DNA of 64,000 nucleotides from Noviherbaspirillum sp. UKPF54 (lineage in GTDB: Bacteria > Pseudomonadota > Gammaproteobacteria > Burkholderiales > Burkholderiaceae_D), in NCBI RefSeq assembly GCF_007874125.1, contig NZ_CP040128.1:3038001-3102000 (forward strand). The letters run 5' to 3'. The notes beneath the pieces are model-generated. The model saw only the letters and a list, made by a program, of their open reading frames with translations. It did not search any database and was not told the DNA's origin. The stretch's first letter is position 1. The number at the start of each line of letters is the position of its first letter. Of this stretch, positions 46,819 through 57,929 are shown piece by piece. Both the position numbers and the translations under genes were made by a program.

Positions 46819-48401
46819 GCGGCCGCATCCTGGAAGCTGTTTCGCAGTTCCTGCGCAAGGAGCTTGCGGTCGATTTTGCCGTTCGGGTTGCGCGGCAGAC
46901 TGCCGCTCCAGATTTCCATGCGTGACGGCAGCATGTAGGCGGGAAGCTTGGGCTTGCAGGCTGCCAGCAGCGACTTTGCATCGGTCAGCTCGCGCTCGCG
47001 CGGGACCGCGACCACGACGATTGCCTGCCCCAGCGACGGATGCGGCACACCAAAGGCAGCCGCTTCCGCCACCATGCCGGTTGCATACACCACCTCCTCG
47101 ACTTCCGTCGGGCTGACCCGATAGCCGGAAGTCTTGATCATTTCATCCCTGCGGCTGATAAAGTACAAAAAGCCTTCTTCATCCATACGCACGGTGTCGC
47201 CAGACCAGACGGCAAGCTCGGGAATCGGCAAGCCGGGATGCGGAGAAGGAATCGGCTTGAAGCGCTCGGCCGTTTTTTCGGCATCGTTCCAGTAGCCCAT
47301 CGACACCAGTGCGCCGCGGTGCACCAGTTCTCCCGGCTCGCCGGGCGCGCATGGCGTCCCGTCTTCCCGCAGGACAAGAACTTCCGCGTTCGGGATCGCC
47401 TTGCCGATGGAATCGGGGCGCCGATCAAGCTGTTCCGGCGCCAGGTAGGTGGAGCGAAATGCCTCGGTCAGGCCGTACATCAGGAAGACTTTCGTGTCCG
47501 GCAGCGCGCCTCGCAATGCATCAAGCGTGGTGCGCTGCATTGCGCCGCCGGAATTCGTGATGTACCGCAGCTTAAGCTTCTCCGGCCACTTCAGTTGCGC
47601 GAGCTGTATCCATAGCGGCGGCACGGCAGCCAGGCCGGTGATACCCTCTTGCGCTACCGTCCGCACCACGTCTTGCGGCAGAAGGTGGTTCAGCAGCACG
47701 ACCGATGCACCGACATGAAACGCGGTGGTCAGCTGGCTGAGCCCGTAATCGAAACTGAGCGGCAATACCGCCAGCAGGCGGTCTTCCGGCGTGTTTCCGA
47801 GATAGGAAGACACACTTTTCGCGCCTGCCACGAGATTGCGATGGGACAGTACGACGCCTTTCGGTTTGCCGGTGCTGCCCGACGTATACAGGATGGCGGC
47901 CATGTCGGTATCGATCATGCTCGGGAAGTACGCTTGCTGGCGGCGGGCTAGCACGTCTTCCCAGCGCAGCCTTGCTACGCCAGGTAGTTCGGGCAAGTCC
48001 TCCGAAGAGTCAACCATGATCACAGTACGCAGATCGGGGCACGCAGCCAATGCCGGAGCCAGTAACCGCAAACGGTCGGCGGACGTGACCAAGGTCTTCA
48101 CGTTACAGTCGCCGAGAATGTAAGCAACCTGCTCAGCCTTGAGCAACGGATTGATCGGCACGAAAACCCCGCCTGCGGCGGCCGCGCCAAACAGCCCCAC
48201 CACGGTTTCGATCCGCTTTTCGAGGTAGACGCCGACGCGTTCGCCGCGCTCAAGCCCAAGCTGGCGCAATGCGCCGGCCATCGAAAGCACTTGTGCGGCA
48301 AGAGAGCCGTAGTCCTGCGAATGGGCTTGATAGGTCAATGCCTTCGCGTGCGGGCGCTCCTTCGCGGAGCGCAACAGCATCTCGTGGACAAGGTTGCTCA
48401 T
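46815..48401 (-). CDS. AMP-forming acyl-CoA/acyl-ACP ligase of the XrtA system (TIGR03098 type)
   Basis: 528-residue ANL-superfamily enzyme that adenylates a carboxylic acid and passes it to a thiol. The ATP-binding loop is ILYTSGSTGKPKGVVLSH (about 171-188). The hinge region is WSGDTVRMDEEGFLYFISRR. The catalytic C-terminal lysine is in NPNGKIDRKLL. The divergently encoded acyl carrier protein at 49398 is the natural thiol partner. It is the first gene of the minus-strand group running to the flippase. The acid substrate is unknown. Confidence 0.93.
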   Translation of the reverse strand: MSNLVHEMLLRSAKERPHAKALTYQAHSQDYGSLAAQVLSMAGALRQLGLERGERVGVYLEKRIETVVGLFGAAAAGGVFVPINPLLKAEQVAYILGDCNVKTLVTSADRLRLLAPALAACPDLRTVIMVDSSEDLPELPGVARLRWEDVLARRQQAYFPSMIDTDMAAILYTSGSTGKPKGVVLSHRNLVAGAKSVSSYLGNTPEDRLLAVLPLSFDYGLSQLTTAFHVGASVVLLNHLLPQDVVRTVAQEGITGLAAVPPLWIQLAQLKWPEKLKLRYITNSGGAMQRTTLDALRGALPDTKVFLMYGLTEAFRSTYLAPEQLDRRPDSIGKAIPNAEVLVLREDGTPCAPGEPGELVHRGALVSMGYWNDAEKTAERFKPIPSPHPGLPIPELAVWSGDTVRMDEEGFLYFISRRDEMIKTSGYRVSPTEVEEVVYATGMVAEAAAFGVPHPSLGQAIVVVAVPRERELTDAKSLLAACKPKLPAYMLPSRMEIWSGSLPRNPNGKIDRKLLAQELRNSFQDAAA

Positions 48402-48634
48402 ACGGATTTTCCCCTTCCCTTTTTAACTGGCCTATTGTGAGAGGGAAGCGCATCCGAAAAATTGATAAATTACAAATCTGCCCGATTTTGTTTCCACACT
48501 TCACGTTATGTTGGCGTAGAGAACAGTTTGTTGATTATCAACATCCCGCCATCATGCCCTCCTAAAATCTCGATCTGATGTCGAGGCGGAAGAGCGCGGC
48601 GTCGCAGAATCATTTTCAGGATCGTTAAGGATGC
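48402..48634. promoter_or_regulatory. Divergent promoter region
   Basis: 233 AT-richer bases between the acyl ligase (minus) and the GNAT-like gene (plus). Promoters for both groups must lie here. I see no sigma54 GG-N10-GC element in either orientation, which suggests that these genes are not under direct PrsR/RpoN control. No single -35/-10 pair stands out. Confidence 0.4.
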
Positions 48635-49411
48635 ATGCACATGCTGAACGGCTGCGCAAAAAAAATCAGAGGGCTTATCCAGACAGGCCGCCAGATCGGC
48701 GCCGTCAACACGATCCTGTATGTATCCGACCGCGCACTCGCCACCGTTTCGGGCGGGCGGGCACGGCTCTACAAGTACTACTTCGTCGCGCAGCCGGTTT
48801 CAACTGCAGCTCGGCTTCCGGGCGGGCGTGGAAAGAAACTTCTGGCGCGCGAGGTGGCCAGCGGAGACGAGGCGACGCGACATTTTCCGCGGCCGTCTTC
48901 TGTTATCGCGCAGAGATACGGACAAGGAGCGCGTTGCATTGCAGCGTTCAAGGATGAAACCTTCGTCGGCTACCACTGGCACTTGCACGGCTGCTACCGG
49001 GAGGATGAAGTGCGCGCTGCCTACCTACCGGAGCCTTCCGGGGCGGCAGTCTGGGATTTCGACGTCCACGTCGAACCGGGTTTTCGCCTGGGCGTAGCCT
49101 TCCTCCGTCTATGGGACGAGGCGAATGCGAAGCTGGCGCAGCAGGGTGTACGCTGGTCCTGCAGCAGGATATCCGCATACAACGCCGAGTCGATGAAATC
49201 CCATACGCGGCTGGCGGCAACGAAGATGGGATGTTCGATTTTTCTGAAAGCCGGAAGCTGGCAGATCGTGTTTTCCACCATCCGTCCCTATGTCCACCTT
49301 TCTTTCAGGGCGCAATCGACACCAGTCTTTCATTTCGATACAACATTGCTTGCCGCGCCGGCACGGCCGCTTCAGGAACAACAATCATGGAGGAATCATG
49401 CAGCGTCTTGA
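48635..49411 (+). CDS. GNAT-like acyltransferase of the ACP group (tentative)
   Basis: 258-residue soluble protein. The central part (about 105-205) reads like a GNAT domain: ARCIAAFKDETFVGYHWHLH, then WDFDVHVEPGFRLGVAFLRL, and NAESMKSHTRLAATKMGCSI, where the Asn and the GC near the end resemble the last GNAT helix and strand. The acetyl-CoA loop is not canonical. It overlaps the acyl carrier protein gene by 14 bases, so the two are coupled, and it could transfer an acyl group from the carrier protein. The start at ATG48635 or ATG48641 cannot be decided. Confidence 0.75.
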   Translation: MHMLNGCAKKIRGLIQTGRQIGAVNTILYVSDRALATVSGGRARLYKYYFVAQPVSTAARLPGGRGKKLLAREVASGDEATRHFPRPSSVIAQRYGQGARCIAAFKDETFVGYHWHLHGCYREDEVRAAYLPEPSGAAVWDFDVHVEPGFRLGVAFLRLWDEANAKLAQQGVRWSCSRISAYNAESMKSHTRLAATKMGCSIFLKAGSWQIVFSTIRPYVHLSFRAQSTPVFHFDTTLLAAPARPLQEQQSWRNHAAS

Positions 49412-49646
49412 CGAAGTAAGAAACATGCTCGCCGAGGTTCTCGGCCTGGGTGAGCGCAAGAAATTTCTGAGTGCGGACTCAACGCTGCTGGGGGCCTTGC
49501 CGGAGCTGGATTCGATGGCGGTAATCAGCGTCATTTCGGCACTGGAGGAGTGGTTCGGCATCGCGGTGGACGACGACGAAATCAATGCGAACATCTTCCG
49601 TACCCTGGGAAGCCTCACGAACTTCGTCGACCAGAAGCTTGCATAA
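49398..49646 (+). CDS. Acyl carrier protein of the XrtA system
   Basis: 82-residue carrier protein. The phosphopantetheine site is Ser39 in PELDSMAVISVI (the usual DSL is DSM here), flanked by acidic helices as in ACPs. ATG49398 has an excellent GGAGGAATC ribosome-binding site. It lies between the GNAT-like gene and the two hydrolase genes (TAATG junction with the next). It is expected to hold the acyl group activated by the ligase at 46815. Confidence 0.93.
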   Translation: MQRLDEVRNMLAEVLGLGERKKFLSADSTLLGALPELDSMAVISVISALEEWFGIAVDDDEINANIFRTLGSLTNFVDQKLA

Positions 49647-50494
49647 TGTCCGCGCCTCCCAAGTGCGCGGCCCGCCCGTTTTTCCTGCCGACGAAGAGAG
49701 GGCCTCTTTTCTGTCTGTTTCACCCTCCACACGCTATGCAGGCGATGCGCGGCGCGGTTCTGTATGTGCATCCATTCGGCGAAGAAATGAACAAGTCGCG
49801 CCGGATGGCCGCCCTGCATGCCAAGCAACTGGCCGCGATGGGATATGGCATTCTGCGGCTCGACCTATACGGGTGCGGCGACAGCAGCGGGGAGCTGCGC
49901 GATGCAAGCTGGGACTACTGGAAAGAGGACCTGCGCGCTGCCGTGGACTGGCTGAGCAACCACTGCGAAGGGCCCCTCTGTCTGTGGGGTTTGCGGCTCG
50001 GGGCGACGCTGGCTCTGGATTTCGCCCGCACGTCCGTTTTCCCGATCCACCGCCTGTTATTGTGGCAACCTGTCATCAGCGGGGAGATGTTCCTTTCTCA
50101 GTTCCTGCGACTGAAGCTAGCGGGATCGATCATTAGCGGCGGCAACCCCGCATCCACGGGGACACGGCAGCTCCGGGATTCCCTGAGATCGGGCGTAACG
50201 CTCGAGATCGCCGGATATGACCTGTCTCCCCCGCTCGCATCGGCAATGGATGCACTAAAGCTGGAGGAGCTTGCCGACGCAGGAAACGTCATTGATTGGT
50301 TCGAAGTCGTCCCGGAACAGGGACGAGACTTGCCGCCGGCAGCAAAACGTGTGATCGATACCTGGCGGCGCAAGAGCGTGCATGTCAATGTTCATTCCAT
50401 TCCCGGCTCCGCCTTCTGGGCTACGCAGGAAGTGACGGAATGCCCGGAATTGCTCGCCAAATCCGCACGCATTTTCGCAGGGGAATTCGCATGA
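49646..50494 (+). CDS. XrtA-associated alpha/beta-hydrolase 2 (elbow Ser replaced by Arg)
   Basis: 282-residue alpha/beta-hydrolase fold protein (TIGR03101 type). The core strands and the RLDLYGCGDSSGE segment are typical, but the nucleophile elbow reads G-L-R117-L-G instead of G-x-S-x-G. No clear catalytic His is visible near the C-terminus (VHSIPGSAFWATQEV). It is therefore probably not a normal hydrolase; it may be a binding or regulatory partner of hydrolase 1, encoded next with a 4-base overlap. The start shares one base with the ACP stop. Confidence 0.9.
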   Translation: MSAPPKCAARPFFLPTKRGPLFCLFHPPHAMQAMRGAVLYVHPFGEEMNKSRRMAALHAKQLAAMGYGILRLDLYGCGDSSGELRDASWDYWKEDLRAAVDWLSNHCEGPLCLWGLRLGATLALDFARTSVFPIHRLLLWQPVISGEMFLSQFLRLKLAGSIISGGNPASTGTRQLRDSLRSGVTLEIAGYDLSPPLASAMDALKLEELADAGNVIDWFEVVPEQGRDLPPAAKRVIDTWRRKSVHVNVHSIPGSAFWATQEVTECPELLAKSARIFAGEFA

Positions 50495-51357
50495 ATATCG
50501 ATGAGCGAGGTATCGCCTTCCCGTGCCGTGGCGACTGGCTGTACGGCGTTCTCAGCCAGCCGGAACATCCAAGCCAGCGCGGTGTCGTCTTAGTGGTCGG
50601 CGGCCCGCAGTACCGGGCCGGCAGCCACCGGCAGTTCAGCCTGCTGGCACGTTATCTCGCCGCGAATGGCATCGCCGCGCTGCGCTTCGACTACCGCGGC
50701 ATGGGTGACAGCGACGGCATGGCACGTACGTTCGAGAACATCGACGACGACATTCGATGCGCAATAGACCATATTTTTGATCAAATTCCGCAGCTGCGCG
50801 AAGTGGTCTTGTGGGGCCTGTGCGACGGTGCATCGGCATCGCTGTTTTACGCGCACTGCGATCCGCGTGTGCGCGGCTTGATACTACTGAATCCCTGGAT
50901 ACGAACGGAACAGGGGGAAGCCAAGGCCTATCTTCGACACTATTACGCAAAGCGCCTGTTCAACGCAGACCTTTGGAGCAAGGTCTTCAGCGGCCGCTTC
51001 GACTACAAATCGGCAGTGCAATCGGCATATCGGATTGTCGGCAGCAGCCTTGGGGTGCGACGGCCGGTGTTTTCCGGCGCGCCGGCATCCTCACCCGAAG
51101 GCTCCTTGTCGCTGCCGGATCGCATGCTGCATGGCCTGACCGCCTTTGACGGAAAAGTGCTGCTTATCCTCAGCGGCAAGGACCTGACGGCCAGGGAATT
51201 TGTCGATGTGACGAGCGGCAGCCGGCGCTGGAGGCGTGCATTGGAATCGCAACGCGTGCAGCGACGCGAACTCGCCGAGGCTAACCACACATTCTCGCAG
51301 CGCGACTGGCGCGACCAAGTGGCGCACTGGACGCAACAGTGGGTGCGGTCGTGGTAA
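50491..51357 (+). CDS. XrtA-associated alpha/beta-hydrolase 1 (Cys nucleophile)
   Basis: 288-residue alpha/beta-hydrolase fold protein (TIGR03100 type). The elbow is G-L-C111-D-G, with Cys in the nucleophile position. Asp231 (LLILSGKDLTAREF) and His266 (AEANHTFSQRDW) complete a plausible Cys-Asp-His triad. A G-x-C-x-G elbow is also used by PHA synthases, which transfer acyl groups rather than hydrolyse. With an ACP two genes upstream, an acyltransferase or thioesterase role is plausible. It overlaps hydrolase 2 by 4 bases. Confidence 0.92.
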   Translation: MNIDERGIAFPCRGDWLYGVLSQPEHPSQRGVVLVVGGPQYRAGSHRQFSLLARYLAANGIAALRFDYRGMGDSDGMARTFENIDDDIRCAIDHIFDQIPQLREVVLWGLCDGASASLFYAHCDPRVRGLILLNPWIRTEQGEAKAYLRHYYAKRLFNADLWSKVFSGRFDYKSAVQSAYRIVGSSLGVRRPVFSGAPASSPEGSLSLPDRMLHGLTAFDGKVLLILSGKDLTAREFVDVTSGSRRWRRALESQRVQRRELAEANHTFSQRDWRDQVAHWTQQWVRSW

Positions 51358-52637
51358 GGCGAGTCTTGATGATTGCCTACCACTTCCCGCCGCTGCGCGG
51401 CAGCAGCGGCATCCAGCGCACCTTGAAATTCGCCCATTACCTGCCGGAGTCAGGCTGGCAACCCATCGTGCTGAGCGCCCATCCTCGCGCCTATGAAAAC
51501 ACGTCGAGCGACCAGTTGGGCGACATAGCGCCGGGCACGATCGTCAGCCGCCCGTTTGCACTTGATACCGCACGCCATCTTGCAATACTCCGCCGCTATC
51601 CGCGCTTGTTGGCGCTACCCGATCGCTGGATCTCGTGGATTCTTGGGGCTGTTCCGGCCGGACTGAAGCTGATGCGTCGGCACCAATGCGACGTAATCTG
51701 GTCCACCTACCCGATCGCGACCGCCCATCTGATCGGCCTGGCGTTGCACAAGCTGACCGGGATTCCCTGGGTAGTAGACATGCGGGACCCGATGACAGAT
51801 GAAGACTATCCTGCGGAACGCCTAGTGCGCCGTATCTTCCAGTGGGTGGAAAGAAAAGCGCTCCGGAATGCCAGTCTCGTCGTGTGTACGACTCCCGGTG
51901 CGATAGCCGATTATCGGGCACGCTACCCTGAGATTCCGGCCGAACGCTATCGGCTTATCGAAAACGGGTATGACGAGGAACATTTCGCTGCAGCCCAGGC
52001 CCGCTGTACCGAACAAGACCACAGGTTTACCTTACTGCATAGCGGAATTGTTTATCCGTCGGAGCGCGATCCGACCGCGCTCTTTGAAGCTCTCGCGCAG
52101 TTAAAAAAACAAGGGCGGATCGACTGTTCGCAATTCAGGCTCGTTCTGCGGGCGACCGCGCATGACGCGCATATCGGAGCGATGCTAAGCCGGCACGGTA
52201 TCGACGACTTGGTGGAACTCGCTCCGCCGCTGGGATACCGCGATGCGCTCAGCGAGATGCTGTCGGTGAACGCGCTTCTAATTCTGCAGGCTGCAAACTG
52301 CAACCGCCAGGTTCCTGCCAAGCTGTATGAATATCTGCGCGCCGGACGGCCCATTCTTGCGCTGACCGATACCGACGGTGACACTGCCACGGTATTGCGA
52401 CAAGCCGGCATCGATACGATTACACGCCTGGACTCCAAGGACGAAATCATGAATGCGCTGCCACGCTTTATCGCTCTTGCGAGGACAGGACAGGCGCCGC
52501 GCGTTCTGCAGGGGCAGATCCATTCCTATTCGCGCAAGTCCAGGGCAAGAGAGCTGGCAGGCGCACTCGATGACGCCGCCGGGCGAATTGACGAAATAGG
52601 GTACATGAGGGAGTACGATGAAAAGCCGAGCCGTTAA
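51351..52637 (+). CDS. Glycosyltransferase, GT4-like
   Basis: 428-residue GT-B fold protein. The N-terminus VLMIAYHFPPLRGSSGIQRT is typical of WcaI/WbuB-like transferases. IWSTYPIATAHLIGL and VVDMRDPMTD follow, and the donor half has NRQVPAKLYEYLRAGRPILA. The start is uncertain: GTG51351 (7-base overlap with the hydrolase gene) is used; TTG51366 and ATG51369 are better spaced from AAGG at 51355 but would trim the first strand. It is probably the sixth transferase of the repeat-unit pathway. Confidence 0.88.
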   Translation: MVRRVLMIAYHFPPLRGSSGIQRTLKFAHYLPESGWQPIVLSAHPRAYENTSSDQLGDIAPGTIVSRPFALDTARHLAILRRYPRLLALPDRWISWILGAVPAGLKLMRRHQCDVIWSTYPIATAHLIGLALHKLTGIPWVVDMRDPMTDEDYPAERLVRRIFQWVERKALRNASLVVCTTPGAIADYRARYPEIPAERYRLIENGYDEEHFAAAQARCTEQDHRFTLLHSGIVYPSERDPTALFEALAQLKKQGRIDCSQFRLVLRATAHDAHIGAMLSRHGIDDLVELAPPLGYRDALSEMLSVNALLILQAANCNRQVPAKLYEYLRAGRPILALTDTDGDTATVLRQAGIDTITRLDSKDEIMNALPRFIALARTGQAPRVLQGQIHSYSRKSRARELAGALDDAAGRIDEIGYMREYDEKPSR

Positions 52638-53283
52638 ATCACCTTACTTTTACAGCGCACTTGGACTCGCAGGCTTGCTGCTGTCTGTCGCGGCTCCTAT
52701 TCCGGCAGCCGACATCCTCGCCTGCGGCGATCTGGCCAACGCCTTCGGCCCTTTCGACTATCGAAATGCCGAGCATCGGAAGAATCTGCCCATCGTGGAG
52801 ACGCACCACTTCACACCACAGGTGGAAAGCCTGATGAAGGCGGCAACGGGCTCGCTGGGTGCAGACATCGACTATACGCTGCGGGCTTTCCCAAATCATT
52901 TGCGGGCGCTCGACGCGATGGCGCGTTTATCGATCAGGGAAAAAACGGCGCGCCCCTCCGGCGCCAATTACAGCATTGAGTGTTATTTCGACAGAGCGAT
53001 ACGTTTTCGTCCAGAAGACGGCTTGGCACGCATGGCTTACGGCGCCTATCTGGCGAATATCGGCGAAGCTGGGAAATCGATCGAGCACATGCAAGCGGCG
53101 GCCAGACTGGAACCCGACAACGCGACCGTCAACTACAACCTCGGCCTGATGTATCTGAAGAATAAGGATTATGCGCAGGCGAGAAGCTATGCGAAAAAGG
53201 CTTATGCTCTCGGCTTCCCTTTGCCTGGGCTAAAGAACAAACTGGTTGCCGCCAGAGCGTGGAAAGACGACGATCTTCACTAA
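52618..53283 (+). CDS. Exported TPR-repeat protein
   Basis: 221-residue protein with a signal peptide (about 1-31, ending IPAADI) and at least two tetratricopeptide repeats in the C-terminal half (AYGAYLANIGEAGKSIEHMQ, and NYNLGLMYLKNKDYAQARSY). A Cys pair (ILACGDL, and ECYFDRA) may form a disulfide. It overlaps the glycosyltransferase gene by 20 bases. A periplasmic scaffold in export or assembly is likely. I do not recognise a named family. Confidence 0.85.
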   Translation: MKSRAVKSPYFYSALGLAGLLLSVAAPIPAADILACGDLANAFGPFDYRNAEHRKNLPIVETHHFTPQVESLMKAATGSLGADIDYTLRAFPNHLRALDAMARLSIREKTARPSGANYSIECYFDRAIRFRPEDGLARMAYGAYLANIGEAGKSIEHMQAAARLEPDNATVNYNLGLMYLKNKDYAQARSYAKKAYALGFPLPGLKNKLVAARAWKDDDLH

Positions 53284-53315
53284 AAAAAACAGGCAGCCGC
53301 ACCAGCGACTGCCTG
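53282..53315 (-). terminator. Rho-independent terminator of the large lipoprotein gene
   Basis: On the minus strand CAGGCAGTCGC and GCGGCTGCCTG (53290-53315 on plus) form an 11-bp stem with one T:G pair and a 4-base loop, followed by eight T residues. It lies just after the stop codon of the gene at 53342-55765, and its edge touches the end of the TPR gene. Confidence 0.93.
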
Positions 53316-53341
53316 CATCCAGGACGTAACGCGAGTCCGTC

Positions 53342-55765
53342 TTAACGCGGAACAATCGCGAATTGCGGGCCCGTCGAATAATCGGGCTTGACTGTCCGAT
53401 TCATGAAGACCTGCCATGCGGTAGCGCCATTGGTCGCGCCAGAATCGACGCTGTATGCCAGTGCCGGCTGCATGTTCGATGGATAGCCCGTGTTTTCTGA
53501 CGAGTACCCCACCATTTCTCCCGTTTGCAGACCGAGCGCGGACGCCATTGCGCTGCTTCCGCAGGCAAGAGAGGTCTGCGTCGACGGCACGCTCGCCTGA
53601 TAGACCGGGCCGAACGAACTGTAGTACGGGCTGGTCGACGTGTCGCGGATGTTCAGCGCGTAGCTGCTGCCGTATATCCAGCAGAAACCGGTATCGGTCA
53701 TGCGCCCGATCGGGAACTTCGCCTTCCATACCATCAGCTGTTTCGCCTTCGGATAGCCGAGCTCCGCTGTACGCCCGATTGCGGACGTGAAGAAGTCGTC
53801 CTGCCAGGGAGCGATGCCCCGGCTGTCGTTGTATACCATGGCGGCGCCGTTGGTAATAATGCCCAGGCTGTTGGCGCTGGCATTGGCTGTGTAGTTCGTG
53901 TTGTACCAGTCGAGGTTATTCGACAAGAAGGTTTCGAACTGCGCCTTCATCGGATCCTTGTCCGGCGTAATGTAGGCTGCCTCGCCTAATGCGCGCATGC
54001 TCCATGCCTGTCCACGCACCTGGTCCGATTTGACTAATCCCTTTCCGTACTCTCTGTATGCCGGATTGTATTGGAATATGTCCCACATCGCCCAGAACTG
54101 CAGCTCTTCCAGGTGATAGTAGTCGCCGGTCACGAGATACGGTACAAACGAGAATGCCGGCTGGTGCGCCGAATCCGCAACATTGGGATTGGTGCAGGTG
54201 CCGCCGCATGCAGGAAATGCTTCATACTTCCCGGTGGACGGGTTGTAGGTATCGGATGTGCTTCCCAGGATCGTCATGTACGGGTAGTTCACCAGGCTGA
54301 CCGGACGATCGGTGAGCTTGTCGCGATAATGCACGGACCAGCTGCCTGCCAGTGCTGCCGTCCCAAGCGTGACATCCTTGGCGCCCTTGTCACCGCTCAG
54401 CACATACATTGCAGCCCAGCCCGGCAGCAGACCGATGTCCGGCCGTCCGCCGGTATCGGGCATGTACGGAGTCGCCTGGCCGGCCCCCATCGGCTCAGTC
54501 TTCGTTCCGCTCCAACCAGATGTCAGCGAGGATAGCGCAGTGCTGGAAATCGTCAGAGCAGGATCGTACTTGGGAATCGCCTTGGTGGAAATCAGATATG
54601 CCGCATTATGCGCGACGTTCAACTGCGGCGTGGCACCCCACCAGAATTCCTTGCGCCAGCGCGCGTGGTGATAATGAGCCATGCCGGTCTTCGAGTAGAC
54701 GTTGCTGCCGCCAACCAAAATCTGCACGTCATAGGTGTAATTCTGCGGGTTGGGCTCGTAGGCCCAGTCGTTTTCAATGGTGACATCGACCTTCGCCTTG
54801 TTCATCCCGGCATAGGAACGGATCGCGAAGCGCGCGGACAACTGCGGGTGTTCGGTGCCGGAAGCCGTCTTCAGCGGAGCGGACACGATCCATTCATTCG
54901 CGACCGGGCCTGACAGCCAGGTCATGTAACTGCCGCTCTTGAGCAGCGCGTCGGCGGATGCGCTGTAGACGACGCCGTTCAGCGTCACGTTGACGCTTGC
55001 AGTGAAGCCGGCATTCAGCAGCGCGGCCGGCGTGGTGCCACTCGACGTCGATACCGATCCGGATTTCGCCAGATTGAGCGTCACCGACTGATTCGCGGCC
55101 AGGCTCGGAATCACAGCGGAAAGGACCGCATGCCGCATGCTGCCATCCGGATTGGTTGCCTTGCTATCGACCTGAACCGGAACGGTAGTGCCGTCGCTTA
55201 GCGTAGCGGTCAAGCCGTCGGTCGGAAGTACGGAACCAGCCGCAAAGACCTGCCCGAACGTCACAGGGACGTTCGCCTGATTAGTGGTGCTAGTGCTATC
55301 GAGCCGGACATTCGTAATGGTTACTCCGGGAGCTGGAGCCGGGGCTGGAGCCGGCGCCGGCGCAGGAGCCGGCGCGGTGCTGATCATACTCGCATCGTAT
55401 TCGCATACCTTCACTGTGCCGGGTAGCGGATCGCCGAAAGTCGTATTGTTGCAGTTGACCGGACCCGTCAGGCTCTTCGTGACCCATGTGCTGTCAAGGC
55501 CGTAACGCACCTGAGTGGTGCCCGAGAAGTTACAGACCTCGCCTTCCGTCGCGCAGCGCGTCCAGCTTGTGGTCGGAGCAGGAGCAGGTGCAGGTGCAGG
55601 TGCAGGCTTCGACCCCTTGACGCCGCCTTTGCCGAGCAAGGTTGCCGAGTCTGTGCCGCCCGCCGGCGCGTCCAGCCCGCTTCCGCCGCCACATGCAGTC
55701 AACACACAGCTAGCGAGGATCGTTGACAGGAGCTCCATCTTTCTGGGAAATGGCAATCGTTTCAT
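53342..55765 (-). CDS. Large modular lipoprotein with Ala-Pro linkers
   Basis: 807-residue protein. A lipoprotein signal (LASCVLTACGGGS; Cys in LTAC) is followed by TDSATLLGKGGVKGSK, an (AP)n linker, a roughly 50-residue Cys-containing module (WTRCATEGEVCNFSGTTQ to VKVCEYD), a second (AP)n linker, and about 640 residues of beta-sandwich-like then helix-rich sequence. The latter part (PDIGLLPGWAAMYVLSGDKG and HLEELQFWAMWDIFQYNP) suggests an alpha/alpha-toroid like those of polysaccharide lyases and glycosidases, but I cannot name the family. The start is ATG55765; Met10 is an alternative. It is probably surface-exposed and glycan-binding or glycan-active. Confidence 0.85.
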   Translation of the reverse strand: MKRLPFPRKMELLSTILASCVLTACGGGSGLDAPAGGTDSATLLGKGGVKGSKPAPAPAPAPAPTTSWTRCATEGEVCNFSGTTQVRYGLDSTWVTKSLTGPVNCNNTTFGDPLPGTVKVCEYDASMISTAPAPAPAPAPAPAPAPGVTITNVRLDSTSTTNQANVPVTFGQVFAAGSVLPTDGLTATLSDGTTVPVQVDSKATNPDGSMRHAVLSAVIPSLAANQSVTLNLAKSGSVSTSSGTTPAALLNAGFTASVNVTLNGVVYSASADALLKSGSYMTWLSGPVANEWIVSAPLKTASGTEHPQLSARFAIRSYAGMNKAKVDVTIENDWAYEPNPQNYTYDVQILVGGSNVYSKTGMAHYHHARWRKEFWWGATPQLNVAHNAAYLISTKAIPKYDPALTISSTALSSLTSGWSGTKTEPMGAGQATPYMPDTGGRPDIGLLPGWAAMYVLSGDKGAKDVTLGTAALAGSWSVHYRDKLTDRPVSLVNYPYMTILGSTSDTYNPSTGKYEAFPACGGTCTNPNVADSAHQPAFSFVPYLVTGDYYHLEELQFWAMWDIFQYNPAYREYGKGLVKSDQVRGQAWSMRALGEAAYITPDKDPMKAQFETFLSNNLDWYNTNYTANASANSLGIITNGAAMVYNDSRGIAPWQDDFFTSAIGRTAELGYPKAKQLMVWKAKFPIGRMTDTGFCWIYGSSYALNIRDTSTSPYYSSFGPVYQASVPSTQTSLACGSSAMASALGLQTGEMVGYSSENTGYPSNMQPALAYSVDSGATNGATAWQVFMNRTVKPDYSTGPQFAIVPR
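55326..55376. repeat. GGAGCC-type hexamer repeats coding Ala-Pro linker 2
   Basis: Imperfect tandem hexamers (GGAGCC, GGGGCT, GGCGCC) encode the second Ala-Pro linker of the large lipoprotein. Unit changes would add or remove two residues without shifting the frame. Confidence 0.8.
55574..55607. repeat. GGAGCA/GGTGCA hexamer repeats coding Ala-Pro linker 1
   Basis: About five tandem hexamers (GGAGCA then GGTGCA) encode the first Ala-Pro linker of the large lipoprotein. The units differ in third-base choice from the other linkers, which suggests local expansion rather than copying. Confidence 0.8.
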
Positions 55766-56024
55766 GGCTTGTCCAAATAATATCGCCGGAGTCATCGGCG
55801 GTGTTGAGTTGTATCGCCATACAATCGCGTCAAACCTGAATGCACGGCGGATGTTGTTGAAATACTGAGGGTTACAACGAAGTCATGAAGGCTCCCTGTT
55901 ACTGGAAGATTCACACCAGATGAGATCGCGTTACTGCAATCGGGAGATCAGGGAAATGTCGAGGCGCTTCCATTGATACGCCTCGACGCCGCCATTTCTT
56001 CACTACGTCTGTGGAAATGAAGAA

Positions 56025-57929
<1,905 letters not shown>

